DNA of 43,294 bases from an uncultured cyanobacterium (GTDB lineage Bacteria; Cyanobacteriota; Cyanobacteriia; Cyanobacteriales; Geitlerinemataceae): contig CALCCD010000087.1 in assembly GCA_937899645.1 (NCBI GenBank), positions 1-43,294 of the forward strand, in the 5' to 3' direction. Positions 17,102 to 27,591 of this stretch are shown here, piece after piece. A program made the position numbers and the translations under genes. The notes beneath the pieces are model-generated. The model was not told the origin of the DNA. It worked only from the letters and a program-made list of their open reading frames with translations, and did no database searches. Each line of letters starts with the position of its first letter. Position 1 is the stretch's first letter.

Positions 17102-18581
17102 GCAGAGCCGCGCGGTTGAGTTTGCCGCGATCGTTGCGGGGTAGTGCTGCCACCTGCCGCCAGCGCTTCGGAATTTCGTAGCGAGCGAGGCAGCTCGTCA
17201 GGCGATCGCGAATTTGCGCGGCAACGTCTCGAGAAAGCGCTCGGGGGTCGCTGCTGTCCTTCTGAGAAGCGCGAGGCAGGACGTAAACCGCCGCCAGCAC
17301 CTGCCCCCACTCGCGATCGGGCAAGCCGCATACCGCCACGTCCGCGACCAAACCCGTCGCGCGGATCGCCGCCTCCACTGCCTCGGGATAGACGTTCTCG
17401 CCGCCGCTGATCAGCTTCTGACTGGCGCGCCCGATCACGTGCAGGATGCCGCTCCTGTCGAGGTAGCCCAGGTCGTCGCTGCGCCAGTATCGCTCCGTCG
17501 TTAGCGGTCGGGCCATATCCGTCGCGGGGTCGTAGTAGCCGTGGCAGAGTGATGCAGCGCGGATAGCGATCGCGCCGATCTTGCCGGTCTCGCCATCGCC
17601 GGTTTTACCATCGCCGGTCTCGCCATTGCGGCTCTCGTCATCTCCGACGGGCTCGATCGCGATTTCCGCGTGGGGCAAGGCGCGCCCGCAGCCCGTCCGT
17701 CCTGCGAGGAAATCATCGGGGTGCAGCGTGGCGATCTGCGAGGCAGTTTCCGTCATGCCGAAGGTCGGCGCGAGGCGCAGTCCCTCAGTGCGGGCACGAT
17801 CGAGCAGTTCCGGCCACGCAGGCGCGCCGCCGAGGAAGATCGCATCAAACTGTTGCAGCCAGTCGCGCCAGTCCGCCACCTCGAGCAGCCGCTGGAGCTG
17901 GGTCGGCACCAGGGACAGCCAAAAGCTCGAAAAGTCAGCGGCGGGCAGCGATCGATCGGGACGGATCGAGCCAGGGGAGGCGATCGCCAACCGTCCGCCG
18001 CTGACGATCGCGCGCACGAACTGGGACAGGCCGCTGACGTGGAAAGTCGGCAAACAGCACAGCGAGTCGAGGCGATCTCGCTGGAATGCTGCCCGCACGC
18101 CGCACGCCGAGGCCGTCAGGGTTTGCCAAGTGTGGCAAGCGAAGCGCCTTTGGCCGGTCGTGCCGCCTGTCGGGATGGCGATGTAGGGTTCGCGATTGGC
18201 GCGATCGGCTAACTCTGCCCAGTTGCGCGGCGCGATCGCGGCGACTTCTCCCTGCTCGTTCCACTCGCCCCCGTCCCAATCGCCATCTTTCGCGTCCGAG
18301 ACAGGCGCGATTTCCCTCAGCAACCGATTGCGCTGCGGCCACTGCGGATCGCACAGAAAGACATCGTGACCGAGATCGTAGGCGGCAACGGTTGCTAGCA
18401 GGCAATTTAGCGGATCGGCGATCGCCAGCCCGACGCTCCCCCGGCCCGACGGCGCGACTCGCATCGCTTGCTGGATGTGCCTTCGGTACGCTTCGGCGAT
18501 CGCTTGCTGGGCAGCGGGCAGTGCCTCGAAGCACAAGCGCCGCTCGATCTCCGGAGTGGGCTCGAAAGTTAGGATTTCCAC
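17088..18581 (-). CDS. menE: o-Succinylbenzoate-CoA ligase (MenE)
   Basis: An AMP-forming acyl-CoA ligase for menaquinone/phylloquinone synthesis, activating o-succinylbenzoate with ATP and CoA. The 497-residue protein has the P-loop-like IAIPTGGTTGQRRF, FHVSGLSQFVRA, FLGGAPAW, FGMTETASQIAT (A5 motif), YWRSDDLGYLDRSGILHVIGR (A7/A8 motifs) and PKRWRQVAALPRNDRGKLNR with the catalytic Lys (A10). The signature order fits MenE rather than a long-chain fatty acid ligase. A low-complexity insert (NGETGDGKTGDGETG, around residue 315-330) comes from a 15-bp tandem repeat. GTG start with no strong Shine-Dalgarno. No other men gene is adjacent. Confidence 0.85.
   Translation of the reverse strand: MEILTFEPTPEIERRLCFEALPAAQQAIAEAYRRHIQQAMRVAPSGRGSVGLAIADPLNCLLATVAAYDLGHDVFLCDPQWPQRNRLLREIAPVSDAKDGDWDGGEWNEQGEVAAIAPRNWAELADRANREPYIAIPTGGTTGQRRFACHTWQTLTASACGVRAAFQRDRLDSLCCLPTFHVSGLSQFVRAIVSGGRLAIASPGSIRPDRSLPAADFSSFWLSLVPTQLQRLLEVADWRDWLQQFDAIFLGGAPAWPELLDRARTEGLRLAPTFGMTETASQIATLHPDDFLAGRTGCGRALPHAEIAIEPVGDDESRNGETGDGKTGDGETGKIGAIAIRAASLCHGYYDPATDMARPLTTERYWRSDDLGYLDRSGILHVIGRASQKLISGGENVYPEAVEAAIRATGLVADVAVCGLPDREWGQVLAAVYVLPRASQKDSSDPRALSRDVAAQIRDRLTSCLARYEIPKRWRQVAALPRNDRGKLNRAALPRLF
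17583..17642. repeat. Four 15-bp tandem repeats inside menE
   Basis: Units GCCGGTCTCGCCATC, GCCGGTTTTACCATC, GCCGGTCTCGCCATT and GCGGCTCTCGTCATC occupy 17583-17642. In the gene they encode a pentapeptide [D/N]G[E/K]TG repeated, a surface-loop insertion between beta-strands of the ligase. Confidence 0.9.
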
Positions 18582-19201
18582 GGGCGGCAGGCGAGACGGT
18601 TAAGGCAAAGTTGAGGTAAAAAAGCGGAGGCAAAAAGGGGCGGTGTGAGCCTTTCGCCGATACAACCCGCGTCAGTCGCGAATTCGGTGAATATAATAGT
18701 GCTGAGAACGACACCATTATCCGAGCGAGAAGCCAGGCTGCACCGCAGATTCGAGCGGCCCGGTTGTCGATGTACGAGTATTGAAAACCCCAAACGCGGT
18801 ACGGCGATGATACGGCGATATCGCAGCCAGTCTTTTGTCGAATCTGGCGTCAGGCCCGGAACGACGTCCGGCATCGAGTTCAGTATTGAGCCTCTGTGGA
18901 TTCGCCCGAGGAACTGGCCTTGTGAAATGCCCAGTGAATCAGACCGGCGAATCAGTCTGGCAAGTCCGTCAGACTGGCTCGGGAAGCTAACCATACGGAT
19001 TAGCCCGATGAATCAGCCTAAACAATTTGCCAGACAAATTAGCCTAAACAAGTTGTCAGACAAGTTAGTCCAACTAACCGGAGGGTTGCGCGATGGTTGC
19101 AAACTCTCTCGAGTTCGGTAAACAAACATAAGCCCGACCGTAAACTGCGATCGTGAATCCAGCCCCTTCCCCAAGACTTTTAGCGACGCCAGACGCCACC
19201 T
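18582..19201. other. 620-bp gene-free region rich in short degenerate repeats
   Basis: It lies between divergent menE and the histidine kinase. On the menE side (18598-18640) AGGCAAAG, AGGTAAAAAAG and AGGCAAAAAG recur at about 12-15 bp. TATAAT (18692-18697) is a possible plus-strand -10. From 18938 to 19080 there are recurring CAGAC/GTCTG units, including a clear 26-bp tandem duplication. Short open frames on both strands exist, but no protein family is recognised. Confidence 0.5.
19015..19066. repeat. 26-bp tandem duplication
   Basis: 19015-19040 and 19041-19066 match at 23 of 26 positions. Each begins AGCCTAAACAA and ends CAGACAA(A/G)TT, and each itself looks like two 13-bp half units; a further half unit (AGTCCAACTAACC) follows. 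The first copy contains the inverted pair AATTTG / CAAATT, which could form hairpins in a transcript of the kinase gene. Confidence 0.8.
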
Positions 19202-20770
19202 ATGCTCGATGCTGAATGGCTATCAGAGCTGCGGATGCAATGCCGCGATGAGGCTATCTTCGAGCAGATCGTCCAACTGCTAAACCTCGATCGCGCTTCG
19301 CATGACAGCACCCCCCGCGCTCGCGAGGCACTACGCCCCGACCCACCTGAAGACGACGCGACGTCCCAGACGGCTTGGGGGGACTTTCGCGTCTTCGTGC
19401 GCGCCCTCGAGCTTATCCGCCACTGCCTCGATCCCGACGAAATCTTGCGTACGGCAGTTAGCGAAACGCGCACTTATCTCGACCTCGATCGCGTCCTCGT
19501 CCTGCGGATCGATTCCGACCTGAACGCCCAGTTCGTTGCCGAGTCTCGGCGCGACGATCGCTGGTCCCACGTGGTCTCTGCCGTCGGCAATGTCAAAGAT
19601 ACCGCCAATGCCGATCGCGGCGCGACCCTCGATCTAACCGCTAACTACCCGACTGCCGACGACCTAAACGCGACGAGCGAACCCGAGCGCCACTCGCGGC
19701 TCGAAGCGGTCTCGCTATCGTATTTGGCGCGCTTCGAGGTTAAAGCTGTTGCCCTCGCGCCGATCCTGTGTCGTGAGCTGACCTGGGGCATTTTGATTGC
19801 CGCGCGCCGTCAAGAGGGCCTGTTTTGCTCGCGCGCCCACGAGACCTTACAACAGTTCGGCCTAACGATAGGCAGCGCTCTCGACCACGCCGAGCAGCTC
19901 GAGCAGACGCGATCGCAAACCCGTAAGCTGGCGACAACTCTACGCGCGCTGCAACAGACCCAGACCCAGCTCATCCAAAACGAAAAAATGGCCAGCCTCG
20001 GCCAGCTCGTCGCCGGGATCGCTCACGAACTCAACAACCCGGTCAACTTTATCTACGGCAACGTCAGCTACATCCGCGACTACACCGAAGACCTGCTCGA
20101 TACGATCGACGCTTACCAAGCGGAATTCGAGGACCAAGACCCTCTCGCCCAACAGCTCGGCGAGCTCGAATTCGACTTTATCCGCCAGGATCTGCCGCGC
20201 CTAGTCACTTCCATGCACAACGGCATCACGCGGATTCGCAAAATCGTCAGCTCCCTGCGGACGTTCTCGCGCCTCGATGAAGCCGAGCAAAAAACTATCG
20301 ACATCCACACCGGCCTTGACAGCGCCCTGTTGCTGCTGCGCCACCGCTGCCGCGCGATCGAGCATCTCGAAGATGTCAGAATCGAGTGTCACTATGGCGA
20401 CCTGCCGCCGGTCACTTGCTATCCCGCCTCACTCAACCAGGTGTTCGTTAATATTCTCACCAACGCTTTCGACGCCCTCGCCAGCGTCAAAGACCGCTCG
20501 CCCAAGATTTCGCTCGCCACGACCCGCCTCGAAGAAAACTGCGTTGCGATCGCTTTCCGCGACAACGGTTGCGGCATTCCCCCCGAGGATTTACCCCATA
20601 TTTTTAATCCCTTTTTCACCACGAAGCCGCCGGGAAAAGGTACTGGGCTCGGCCTGTCGGTGAGCTACCAGATCGTCGTAGATAACCACGAGGGTCAGTT
20701 CTTCTGCGATTCGGAACTCGGCGGCGGTACGACCTTCACCATCGAACTGCCAATCGACGCAGGATTTTAG
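19202..20770 (+). CDS. GAF-domain sensor histidine kinase
   Basis: A soluble two-component kinase of 522 residues. A GAF domain spans about 70-230 (begins WGDFRVFVRALELIRHCLDPDEILRTAV; ends LTIGSALDHAEQLEQT). A coiled-coil linker (LRALQQTQTQLIQNEKMASLGQL) leads to the phospho-acceptor H275 in GIAHELNNPVNFIYGN. The ATPase domain has an N-box (NILTNAFDAL, N421), G1 (DNGCGIP), F-box (FNPFFTTK) and G2 (GKGTGLGLS). All catalytic boxes are intact. The HELNNP type H-box with an acidic spacer is common among cyanobacterial kinases. There is no transmembrane segment, and no cysteine in a bilin-lyase context is obvious in the GAF, so the ligand is unknown. No response regulator is adjacent. Confidence 0.92.
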   Translation: MLDAEWLSELRMQCRDEAIFEQIVQLLNLDRASHDSTPRAREALRPDPPEDDATSQTAWGDFRVFVRALELIRHCLDPDEILRTAVSETRTYLDLDRVLVLRIDSDLNAQFVAESRRDDRWSHVVSAVGNVKDTANADRGATLDLTANYPTADDLNATSEPERHSRLEAVSLSYLARFEVKAVALAPILCRELTWGILIAARRQEGLFCSRAHETLQQFGLTIGSALDHAEQLEQTRSQTRKLATTLRALQQTQTQLIQNEKMASLGQLVAGIAHELNNPVNFIYGNVSYIRDYTEDLLDTIDAYQAEFEDQDPLAQQLGELEFDFIRQDLPRLVTSMHNGITRIRKIVSSLRTFSRLDEAEQKTIDIHTGLDSALLLLRHRCRAIEHLEDVRIECHYGDLPPVTCYPASLNQVFVNILTNAFDALASVKDRSPKISLATTRLEENCVAIAFRDNGCGIPPEDLPHIFNPFFTTKPPGKGTGLGLSVSYQIVVDNHEGQFFCDSELGGGTTFTIELPIDAGF

Positions 20771-20861
20771 GGACAGGCGCGATCGACACAATTGGCGATC
20801 CGGATCGGCGCGCGCGCGTGACGAACAGTGAAGACAAGCAGATACTTCGGGTCTCCTGGCT

Positions 20862-21875
20862 ATGGCTCTTCCACCTTCTTCCGCCCCTACCCTCGTGCCG
20901 ATCGGCCTCGACGATCGCGAGCTACGAGTCCTCGCGAGCCAAATCACTCGGGACTTGTTGCAGAGTCCGACCTATCGCGATGTCCTCGACATTCTGGCCG
21001 CGACCCCTGCCGATCGCGATCCGGAAGCCGTCCACCGTGCCGTCCAGACAACCGCTCGCCACGCCGTCCGCACGACCCTGAAATATTTTCGCTTGCGACC
21101 CGCCACCATGCCGACCACGCGCCCGCGCCCGCCGCTTCCGCTGCCACCCCGCCCGCAAATGCAGCGCCCCACCACCGCGCACCCTGCCACCGATCGCACT
21201 CCACCTCCAATCCGCAGCGCCCGTCCGGCCCGAAGCAACGTCAGCCCTCGTACCAAAAGCGCCCGCTACAATGCCAGCTCCAGCTACGGCGACAGCCACA
21301 CCAGCCCCGATCGCCAAACAGCATACTTGCTTACCCTGGGCCGTCGGCTTCGAGCTCGCCGTCAAAGCTGCCGCTTCTCCCTGGCGCAGCTCCACCATCT
21401 GACAAAGATTCCGCTCCAGCACCTGCAAGCCTTCGAGTCCGGTCAGCTCGACGCCCTGCCCTCCAACCCGAGCTATCTGTGGGGAACGGTACGCATTTGG
21501 GGGAACGTCCTCGGCCTCGACGGGCTGGCACTGGCCACCGGCATTCCCGATAGCCCCGCCACCGAGCTGCCCCTAACTTCTGCGCCGCCCACCAGTGCCC
21601 ACCCCGCTTTGGCTCGCCCGACGACAGCCTCCGCGCCCCAAGGCAGCCAGCTTCCGCGCTATCTCACCTACGGCACGATCGCGGCAGGAACCCTGCTGGG
21701 CATTAGTTGGCTGGCAGAATCTACAGGGCCTCCGGCACCGGAGCCCCCCCCATCGGAGCCCTCCGCACTGACGACGATCGGCGATCGCCAGCGACAACAA
21801 GAAGTGCAGCGGGCGATCTTGCCGTCTGATGTCGCGCCGCCGGAGGGGATACGCCGCCACCTGCGCCGCAATTAG
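20862..21875 (+). CDS. RodZ-like helix-turn-helix membrane protein
   Basis: A 337-residue protein. Residues 15-75 are helical and unrecognised, 80-150 are Pro/Arg/Ser-rich and probably disordered. A RodZ-type helix-turn-helix (HTH_25) covers about 154-220 (LGRRLRARRQSCRFSLAQLHHLTKIPLQHLQAFESGQLDALPSNPSYLWGTVRIWGNVLGLD), where the usual Arg-E-x-R-G-L-S pattern is altered to RRQSCRFSL. One membrane helix (YLTYGTIAAGTLLGISWL) is at about 267-285. After it only about 50 residues follow, without the beta-rich periplasmic domain of full RodZ. It could link to MreB or division, or be a divergent relative. It lies 91 bp downstream of the kinase on the same strand. Confidence 0.75.
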   Translation: MALPPSSAPTLVPIGLDDRELRVLASQITRDLLQSPTYRDVLDILAATPADRDPEAVHRAVQTTARHAVRTTLKYFRLRPATMPTTRPRPPLPLPPRPQMQRPTTAHPATDRTPPPIRSARPARSNVSPRTKSARYNASSSYGDSHTSPDRQTAYLLTLGRRLRARRQSCRFSLAQLHHLTKIPLQHLQAFESGQLDALPSNPSYLWGTVRIWGNVLGLDGLALATGIPDSPATELPLTSAPPTSAHPALARPTTASAPQGSQLPRYLTYGTIAAGTLLGISWLAESTGPPAPEPPPSEPSALTTIGDRQRQQEVQRAILPSDVAPPEGIRRHLRRN

Positions 21876-22340
21876 GCCACGACGCCCGAGAACGACGCAA
21901 CCGTGCGACGCGCTCTCAGACGACAAATTCTTGTCTCGATGCAGCGCCCAATAACGTTAATGGATATGAACTCGATCGTCGATTTCGTTGGCAAACCCTT
22001 ACCTAGCTCGGCTACGGACGAAAAATACTATTGAGTTTGAGTATCATCTAAGAGGTCGGCGATCGCCCCGCGCGATCCCAGCCCTGTCCTGGCTCAGTCG
22101 AAATTGTGCCGATCAACCAATTATTATTGAATTCCAGGAATTTTTCGCGATATTCGCCTTCCAGGTAAGTTTGAGGCCCGCAGAAACCCTGCGCCTCGAG
22201 TCGTCAAATCTGCCGCGATCGCGCTGTCTAAAACTGAGGCTTTAAACGCTAATTCTTCTCAACTGCTCGACCTTGTTCGGCAAGCGTCCACAATGTTAAC
22301 ATTGCTTACAATTCGTAAAAAGTAAAAACGTGTAGCTGTT
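21876..22340. other. 465-bp gene-free region upstream of hemH
   Basis: A+T-rich DNA with likely promoter content for hemH: AATGTTAACATT is a 12-bp palindrome at 22292-22303, followed by TACAAT (22307-22312). A weak hairpin GAGGCCCGCAG-AAACC-CTGCGCCTC lies at 22173-22197. An 85-codon frame (21988-22245) has no recognisable features and is not called. Confidence 0.4.
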
Positions 22341-23504
<1,164 letters not shown>

Positions 23505-23790
23505 TACTGCTAGAGCGGCACGCTAAAGGTCTGAGAAACCGGGTTCTAGCGGCTCGCCTCGATACTTCTGAGCCGCCCCGATCGATGCGATCGCGGGCGC
23601 AGCTTTTTGGGTTTTTATAGGGTGATTTCGTGGCGTTTTGGCTGATGCCGACCGTACCACCAGCCGCCCGACCCAAAAATAAAGCTAAGGACTAAAACCC
23701 CTGGCTGACTGGGGGCTAAACGTTTTATTCGTGACAGCCTCTTAGGGACTCGCGTGCGGCGGGTCGACTGTTCGCTACATCCAGAAAACC

Positions 23791-24891
23791 ATGCAGTTTA
23801 TCGATCGCGTTGAAATTGAAGTAGAAGGCGGAAAAGGCGGCGACGGTATCACCGCGTGGCGGCGCGAGAAGTACGTGCCAGCGGGCGGGCCTGCCGGTGG
23901 TGATGGCGGTAAGGGCGGCTCGGTGATTTTCCAGGCGACCGATCGCCTGCAAACCCTGCTGGATTTCAAATACAGACGTGTCGTCAAGGCTGATGACGGC
24001 AAGCGCGGCGGCTCGAAAAACCGCACCGGCGCATCCGGCGCGGACGCGATCCTCGAAGTCCCCTGCGGCACGATCGCCTACGATCTCGAAACCGATGAAG
24101 TCCTCTGCGACCTGACCGGCGATGGCCAAACTGCCTGCGTCGCGGAAGGTGGCAAAGGTGGCAACGGAAACCGCCACTACCTGAGCAACCGCAATCGCGC
24201 CCCGGAGTACAGCCAAGAAGGCGCACCGGGGCGCGTCCGCAGCCTGCGACTCGAGCTGAAGCTGCTGGCAGAAGTGGGCATCGTCGGCTTGCCGAATGCT
24301 GGGAAATCGACGCTAATTTCGTCGGTCTCTGCCGCCAAACCGAAGGTGGCCGACTATCCATTTACGACTCTGGTTCCCAACCTCGGCGTCGTCCGCAAGC
24401 CGACCGGCGACGGCACGGTGTTCGCAGATATTCCCGGCCTCATCGAAGGAGCCCACACCGGAGCCGGTCTCGGCCATGAGTTCTTGCGCCATATCGAGCG
24501 CACGCGCCTGCTGCTGCATCTAGTGGACGTAACCGCCGAAGACCCGATCGCGGACTACCAAACTATCCAGGGCGAGCTAGAAGCCTACGGTCACGAACTG
24601 GCCGATCGCCCGCAGATACTGGCGCTCAACAAGCTCGACGCCTGCGATCTAGACGAAGCTGAACTCGACGAGCTAACCCGAGATCTGCGAGCGCTATCGG
24701 GCGCGCCGGAGGTCTTTCGCGTGTCGGCGGTGGCGCGGATGAACCTCGATCGGCTGCTGCAAACTATCTGGGACACGCTTGACGACCTCGATCGTCGCGA
24801 CGCCGAGCGCGAAGCCAAGCTGGCCGAAGCCATCGCATCGACGCCATTCGACGCCGCAATCGCCGAGCGGGCGCGCCAATACAGTCCCTAA
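23791..24891 (+). CDS. obg: GTPase Obg/CgtA
   Basis: An essential ribosome-associated GTPase acting in 50S maturation and stress response. The Obg fold (1-158) is glycine-rich: [35 protein letters not shown]. The G domain follows, with GLPNAGKST (G1), [12 protein letters not shown] (G2), [10 protein letters not shown] (G3), NKLD (G4) and SAVA (G5). The 366 residues end soon after the G domain, without the C-terminal OCT domain of some Firmicutes proteins, as usual for cyanobacteria. The ATG at 23791 has no strong Shine-Dalgarno; the first residues [11 protein letters not shown] match the family start. Convergent with DUF2996, with a shared terminator. Confidence 0.97.
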   Translation: MQFIDRVEIEVEGGKGGDGITAWRREKYVPAGGPAGGDGGKGGSVIFQATDRLQTLLDFKYRRVVKADDGKRGGSKNRTGASGADAILEVPCGTIAYDLETDEVLCDLTGDGQTACVAEGGKGGNGNRHYLSNRNRAPEYSQEGAPGRVRSLRLELKLLAEVGIVGLPNAGKSTLISSVSAAKPKVADYPFTTLVPNLGVVRKPTGDGTVFADIPGLIEGAHTGAGLGHEFLRHIERTRLLLHLVDVTAEDPIADYQTIQGELEAYGHELADRPQILALNKLDACDLDEAELDELTRDLRALSGAPEVFRVSAVARMNLDRLLQTIWDTLDDLDRRDAEREAKLAEAIASTPFDAAIAERARQYSP

Positions 24892-24947
24892 AGCGCCATT
24901 CCCAGTACGACTTCTCATCCCTCGCCAAGAACGCCCGTAACCATCAG

Positions 24948-24995
24948 AACGGGCTCGATCGCGGTTTTAGACTGACCTCGATCGAGCCCGTTTTG
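24948..24995. terminator. Bidirectional terminator between obg and DUF2996
   Basis: AACGGGCTCGATCG (24948-24961) and CGATCGAGCCCGTT (24979-24992) form a 14-bp perfect stem, extended by a GG/CC pair after one mismatch, around a short T/A-rich loop. TT continues on the plus side and an A-containing flank lies on the minus side. It sits between convergent genes. Confidence 0.8.
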
Positions 24996-25032
24996 CATCT
25001 TGCGTACGAACCAGCGGGATTTTGAGAAGCGC

Positions 25033-25479
25033 TCAGTTGCGGTCGATCCATTTCTGCGCCTTCAGTCGCTTCAGCACGCCGTAGACCAGCAGATCTAGCG
25101 TAATACGACGCTCGTCCATCAGGAACGGCTCGATCGTGCTGACCTGCGTCCCGTTCGCGACACATGAAAAAGCACGCGGCCCCTTGATATCCGCCTTCGG
25201 GAAATAGATATTGAAGCGCCGCGCGCCGCCATCCCAAGAGCCCAGCGTCTGCCAGCACTCATTGCCGGGGCCGAGCAGCGGCACGCGCTGCTTCTCGAAA
25301 GTTAGCTCCAGGTCTTCGATGCCGCGCTCCTCGAGCGCCGTCCGCAGCGCTGGGAGGTAGTCCTGGTGCATGAAGTCGGCAAATGGCTTGTCTTCGACCT
25401 TCGGCGGCTTCTCTTTTTTCGGCTGGGCCTTGGGTTTAGCCTCGGTTGCCTTTGGGTCTTTGCTCGTGTCTTCAGCCAT
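25033..25479 (-). CDS. DUF2996 family protein
   Basis: A conserved cyanobacterial protein of 148 residues, function unknown. The start at 25479 gives MAEDTSKDPKATEAK, a Lys/Pro-rich charged leader (about 1-38). The globular part has KPPKVEDKPFADFMHQDYLPALRTALEERGIEDLELTFEKQ, CWQTLGSWDGGARRFNIYFPKADIKGPRAFSC, and the end DERRITLDLLVYGVLKRLKAQKWIDRN, which I recognise as this family. No signal peptide or membrane helix. Family assignment is from memory of the conserved pattern and needs a profile search. Confidence 0.75.
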   Translation of the reverse strand: MAEDTSKDPKATEAKPKAQPKKEKPPKVEDKPFADFMHQDYLPALRTALEERGIEDLELTFEKQRVPLLGPGNECWQTLGSWDGGARRFNIYFPKADIKGPRAFSCVANGTQVSTIEPFLMDERRITLDLLVYGVLKRLKAQKWIDRN

Positions 25480-25619
25480 AGTTCTAGTGGTTGGGCGATC
25501 GGGCGGTCTGTCGCATCGGCGATCGAGATTAACAGCCCCGAGCCGCCGACCGACGCCCCAGAGCCGCAATTATTCTATCGCTTCCACGCCGACGCTTCAG
25601 ACCTCGCCCGATCCGGGTT

Positions 25620-26561
25620 TTACTGCACGTAGCGGCGCACCCACTCGTGGATTTCGCTATCGCCCATCACCGCGCCGTTGCGGACTTCCTTACCCTGGGC
25701 GAGCTGGGTCTCCGTAATCGAGATCGTCTCGGTACACTCAGCGGGGTCGGACACCTCCGTTGACGAATCGACCACCGCGCCGGTAGCAGCTTCGACCAGC
25801 GTCAGCGTCGTCACGGTGCGGTAGCGCTCGATCGCGTAATCCTGTGCGGCGACGGTGTACTCGCAGTTTTCAATCAGCTCCGGCTCGGCAGACTTATCCA
25901 CACAGAGCACGAGCGCCGTACCGTAAGCATCCGACGCTTGCAGCGACGTTTCGACCACCGACTCTTGCAGCACGAACGGACTGGCTGCGGCCTCCCGCAC
26001 GAAGCCCGCAATCCCCGGCGAGTCGCTGCCGCTGTAGGGCGCAGCGTCGGAGAACGCCGTTCCTTCCGTGCAGGCCGCCGCCAGCGTCGCCCGCGAGACG
26101 AATTTCGAGCCGCTGGGCATCGTCGTCGTCTCGTCCACGGTGGCGACGGTTAGGGTCGCGCTGTCGTCGAGCTGGGCGTCGGTTAGATTTGCGCCGATTA
26201 GGTTTGCATCTTCTACAGTCGCGCCGGTCAGGTTCGCGCCGGTCAGGTTTGCTCCCGCCAGGTTGGCGCTGTTCAGCGTGGCCCCGCTGAGGTCTGCGCC
26301 GCTGAGGCCGGCGTTGGATAGGTCCGTGCCGGTCAGGTCGCAGCCACTGCACTGTTTGCTGTCGAGCAGCGTCTGCCGGTTCTCCTGTTGCTGGACGAAT
26401 GCAGCCTCCTGGGCTTTTCTAACTTTGGCTTTTTCGCGCTGGCTGCTGAGGACGCCCCAGCCGATGCCGACGCCCGTCAGCACCAGTAGCGCGAGAACAG
26501 CGTTACTCATGCAGCCACTACAGCCGGGCTTCTTTTTTTCGTTTTGCTCGGATTCTGACAT
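25620..26561 (-). CDS. Membrane-anchored pentapeptide-repeat protein with Cys pairs
   Basis: A 313-residue protein; the ATG at 26561 is preferred over an upstream TTG. Residues 1-18 are charged ([10 protein letters not shown]), then GCSGC, then one membrane segment ([19 protein letters not shown]) and a charged coiled-coil ([34 protein letters not shown]). Pentapeptides ([37 protein letters not shown]) run from about 76 to 135. A Thr/Ala-rich globular C-terminus with three to four Cys follows. CSGCDL before repeats is a phrase common to cyanobacterial pentapeptide proteins. Two CxxC-type pairs flank the membrane segment and could bind metal or form disulfides. Function unknown. Confidence 0.83.
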   Translation of the reverse strand: MSESEQNEKKKPGCSGCMSNAVLALLVLTGVGIGWGVLSSQREKAKVRKAQEAAFVQQQENRQTLLDSKQCSGCDLTGTDLSNAGLSGADLSGATLNSANLAGANLTGANLTGATVEDANLIGANLTDAQLDDSATLTVATVDETTTMPSGSKFVSRATLAAACTEGTAFSDAAPYSGSDSPGIAGFVREAAASPFVLQESVVETSLQASDAYGTALVLCVDKSAEPELIENCEYTVAAQDYAIERYRTVTTLTLVEAATGAVVDSSTEVSDPAECTETISITETQLAQGKEVRNGAVMGDSEIHEWVRRYVQ

Positions 26562-26745
26562 TTGCTCTGTTCGCTGGATTTCAGTGCCGTTCGTCAATAT
26601 CGAACGATCGAACCCGAGTTACGGCTCTTCGCAGCTCGGGCTGGCTTCATACTGGCACAGGCGTCAGCAGACTTGCACGGGCGGAGTTTTGACGAGCTTT
26701 TAGCAAGTTTCTGGCGAACTGCGAGCAAACTTCAGGAGATCGGGG

Positions 26746-27447
26746 CTAGCGCACTTTCGCGCGCGGCTTGCGCTTTTTGGCCGATCGCGTGGGCGGCGAC
26801 GGTGGCGATCGCCGAACGGACTGCATTTTTGTCACGCCCAGCTGGCCTTTGAGCTGGTTGAGTTCCTGCTCGATCGGGTCGAACGGCACGGGCGGTCGTT
26901 TCGGTTTCTGTTTCGTTGCGCTGGGTTTTCGAGCCTTGGTGGCAAACCAACGCGCCGTGACGTAGCGTCGCGCGATGCGCTCGACCTGATACAAACACGC
27001 TGCCGAAACAAGCAACAGCAAGGCGAGAGCTGACTCATCCAGCGTTTCGTAGCGGTAGTAATAAGCCAAACCTTCCCAATCGTAATAGAGGGTTCGTCTC
27101 GAAGCCGGGAGCGTCAAAACAACGACATTGATACAAGCTAGAACCGGAAAAACTAGTCCGAGAAATCCCTCCCAAAGTCCGCGTCTCGATATGAATCGAA
27201 GGACGAGACGATCGCTGTCTGGCCTCAGAAATAGCGCATCACAAATACGTCCGAAAGCCACAATGCTAAAGATGGAAGCCGCTATCAAAGCGAGCGCAAG
27301 AAACTCTGTCTTTAGCGTCAGATAGGTGACCAGGACTCCCCAACTGGCTGCAAACCAGAAAAAATACAGGCAGATGGATAGCCAGACGATCGAAATAAAT
27401 CCCCGAAGCCAAGAACCAGGATAGGGAAACCAGCGCGGCCACTTCAT
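26746..27447 (-). CDS. Unrecognised four-helix membrane protein
   Basis: A 233-residue protein I do not recognise. It has hydrophobic segments at about 14-40, 45-65, 92-115 and 140-155. The C-terminal 75 residues are very basic with Lys/Arg/Pro (KARKPSATKQKPKRPPVPFD, then RSPPSPPTRSAKKRKPRAKVR). Two acidic/Tyr-rich patches (LYYDWEGLAYYYRYETLDES) lie in a loop. The DNA from about 26980 to 27560 is A+T-richer than around it and lacks HIP1 octamers, so it may be a recent arrival or weakly constrained. The basic tail is suited to binding nucleic acid or acidic lipid, which is only inference. ATG start; upstream bases are A+T-rich and promoter-like. Confidence 0.7.
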   Translation of the reverse strand: MKWPRWFPYPGSWLRGFISIVWLSICLYFFWFAASWGVLVTYLTLKTEFLALALIAASIFSIVAFGRICDALFLRPDSDRLVLRFISRRGLWEGFLGLVFPVLACINVVVLTLPASRRTLYYDWEGLAYYYRYETLDESALALLLLVSAACLYQVERIARRYVTARWFATKARKPSATKQKPKRPPVPFDPIEQELNQLKGQLGVTKMQSVRRSPPSPPTRSAKKRKPRAKVR

Positions 27448-27591
27448 TTACGTAAAAATACAGGAGTATTCTGTGAACTAAATTATTGAATTCGTCCACA
27501 GGATAGCGCCTATTGAAGTTCTTAGAACGCACGATTTATTGAGGTTGTCTGACATTTTGACGAGAAGGCCAGCGCTCCGTATCGAATATTC

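Noticed and set aside
18569-18994. 141-codon minus-strand frame upstream of menE
   Set aside because: It runs through degenerate repeats, overlaps the menE start and has no recognisable family.
19015-19066. 26-bp duplication considered as a minimal CRISPR
   Set aside because: The copies are directly adjacent with no spacers, and units are degenerate; a tandem repeat explains it.
21988-22245. 85-codon plus-strand frame in the gap before hemH
   Set aside because: No domain, no Shine-Dalgarno, ends in a low-complexity stretch; treated as non-coding.
23549-23576. GCGGCTC / GAGCCGC inverted repeat after hemH
   Set aside because: 7-bp stem with a 14-nt loop and the T-rich run only about 25 bases later; not convincing as a terminator.
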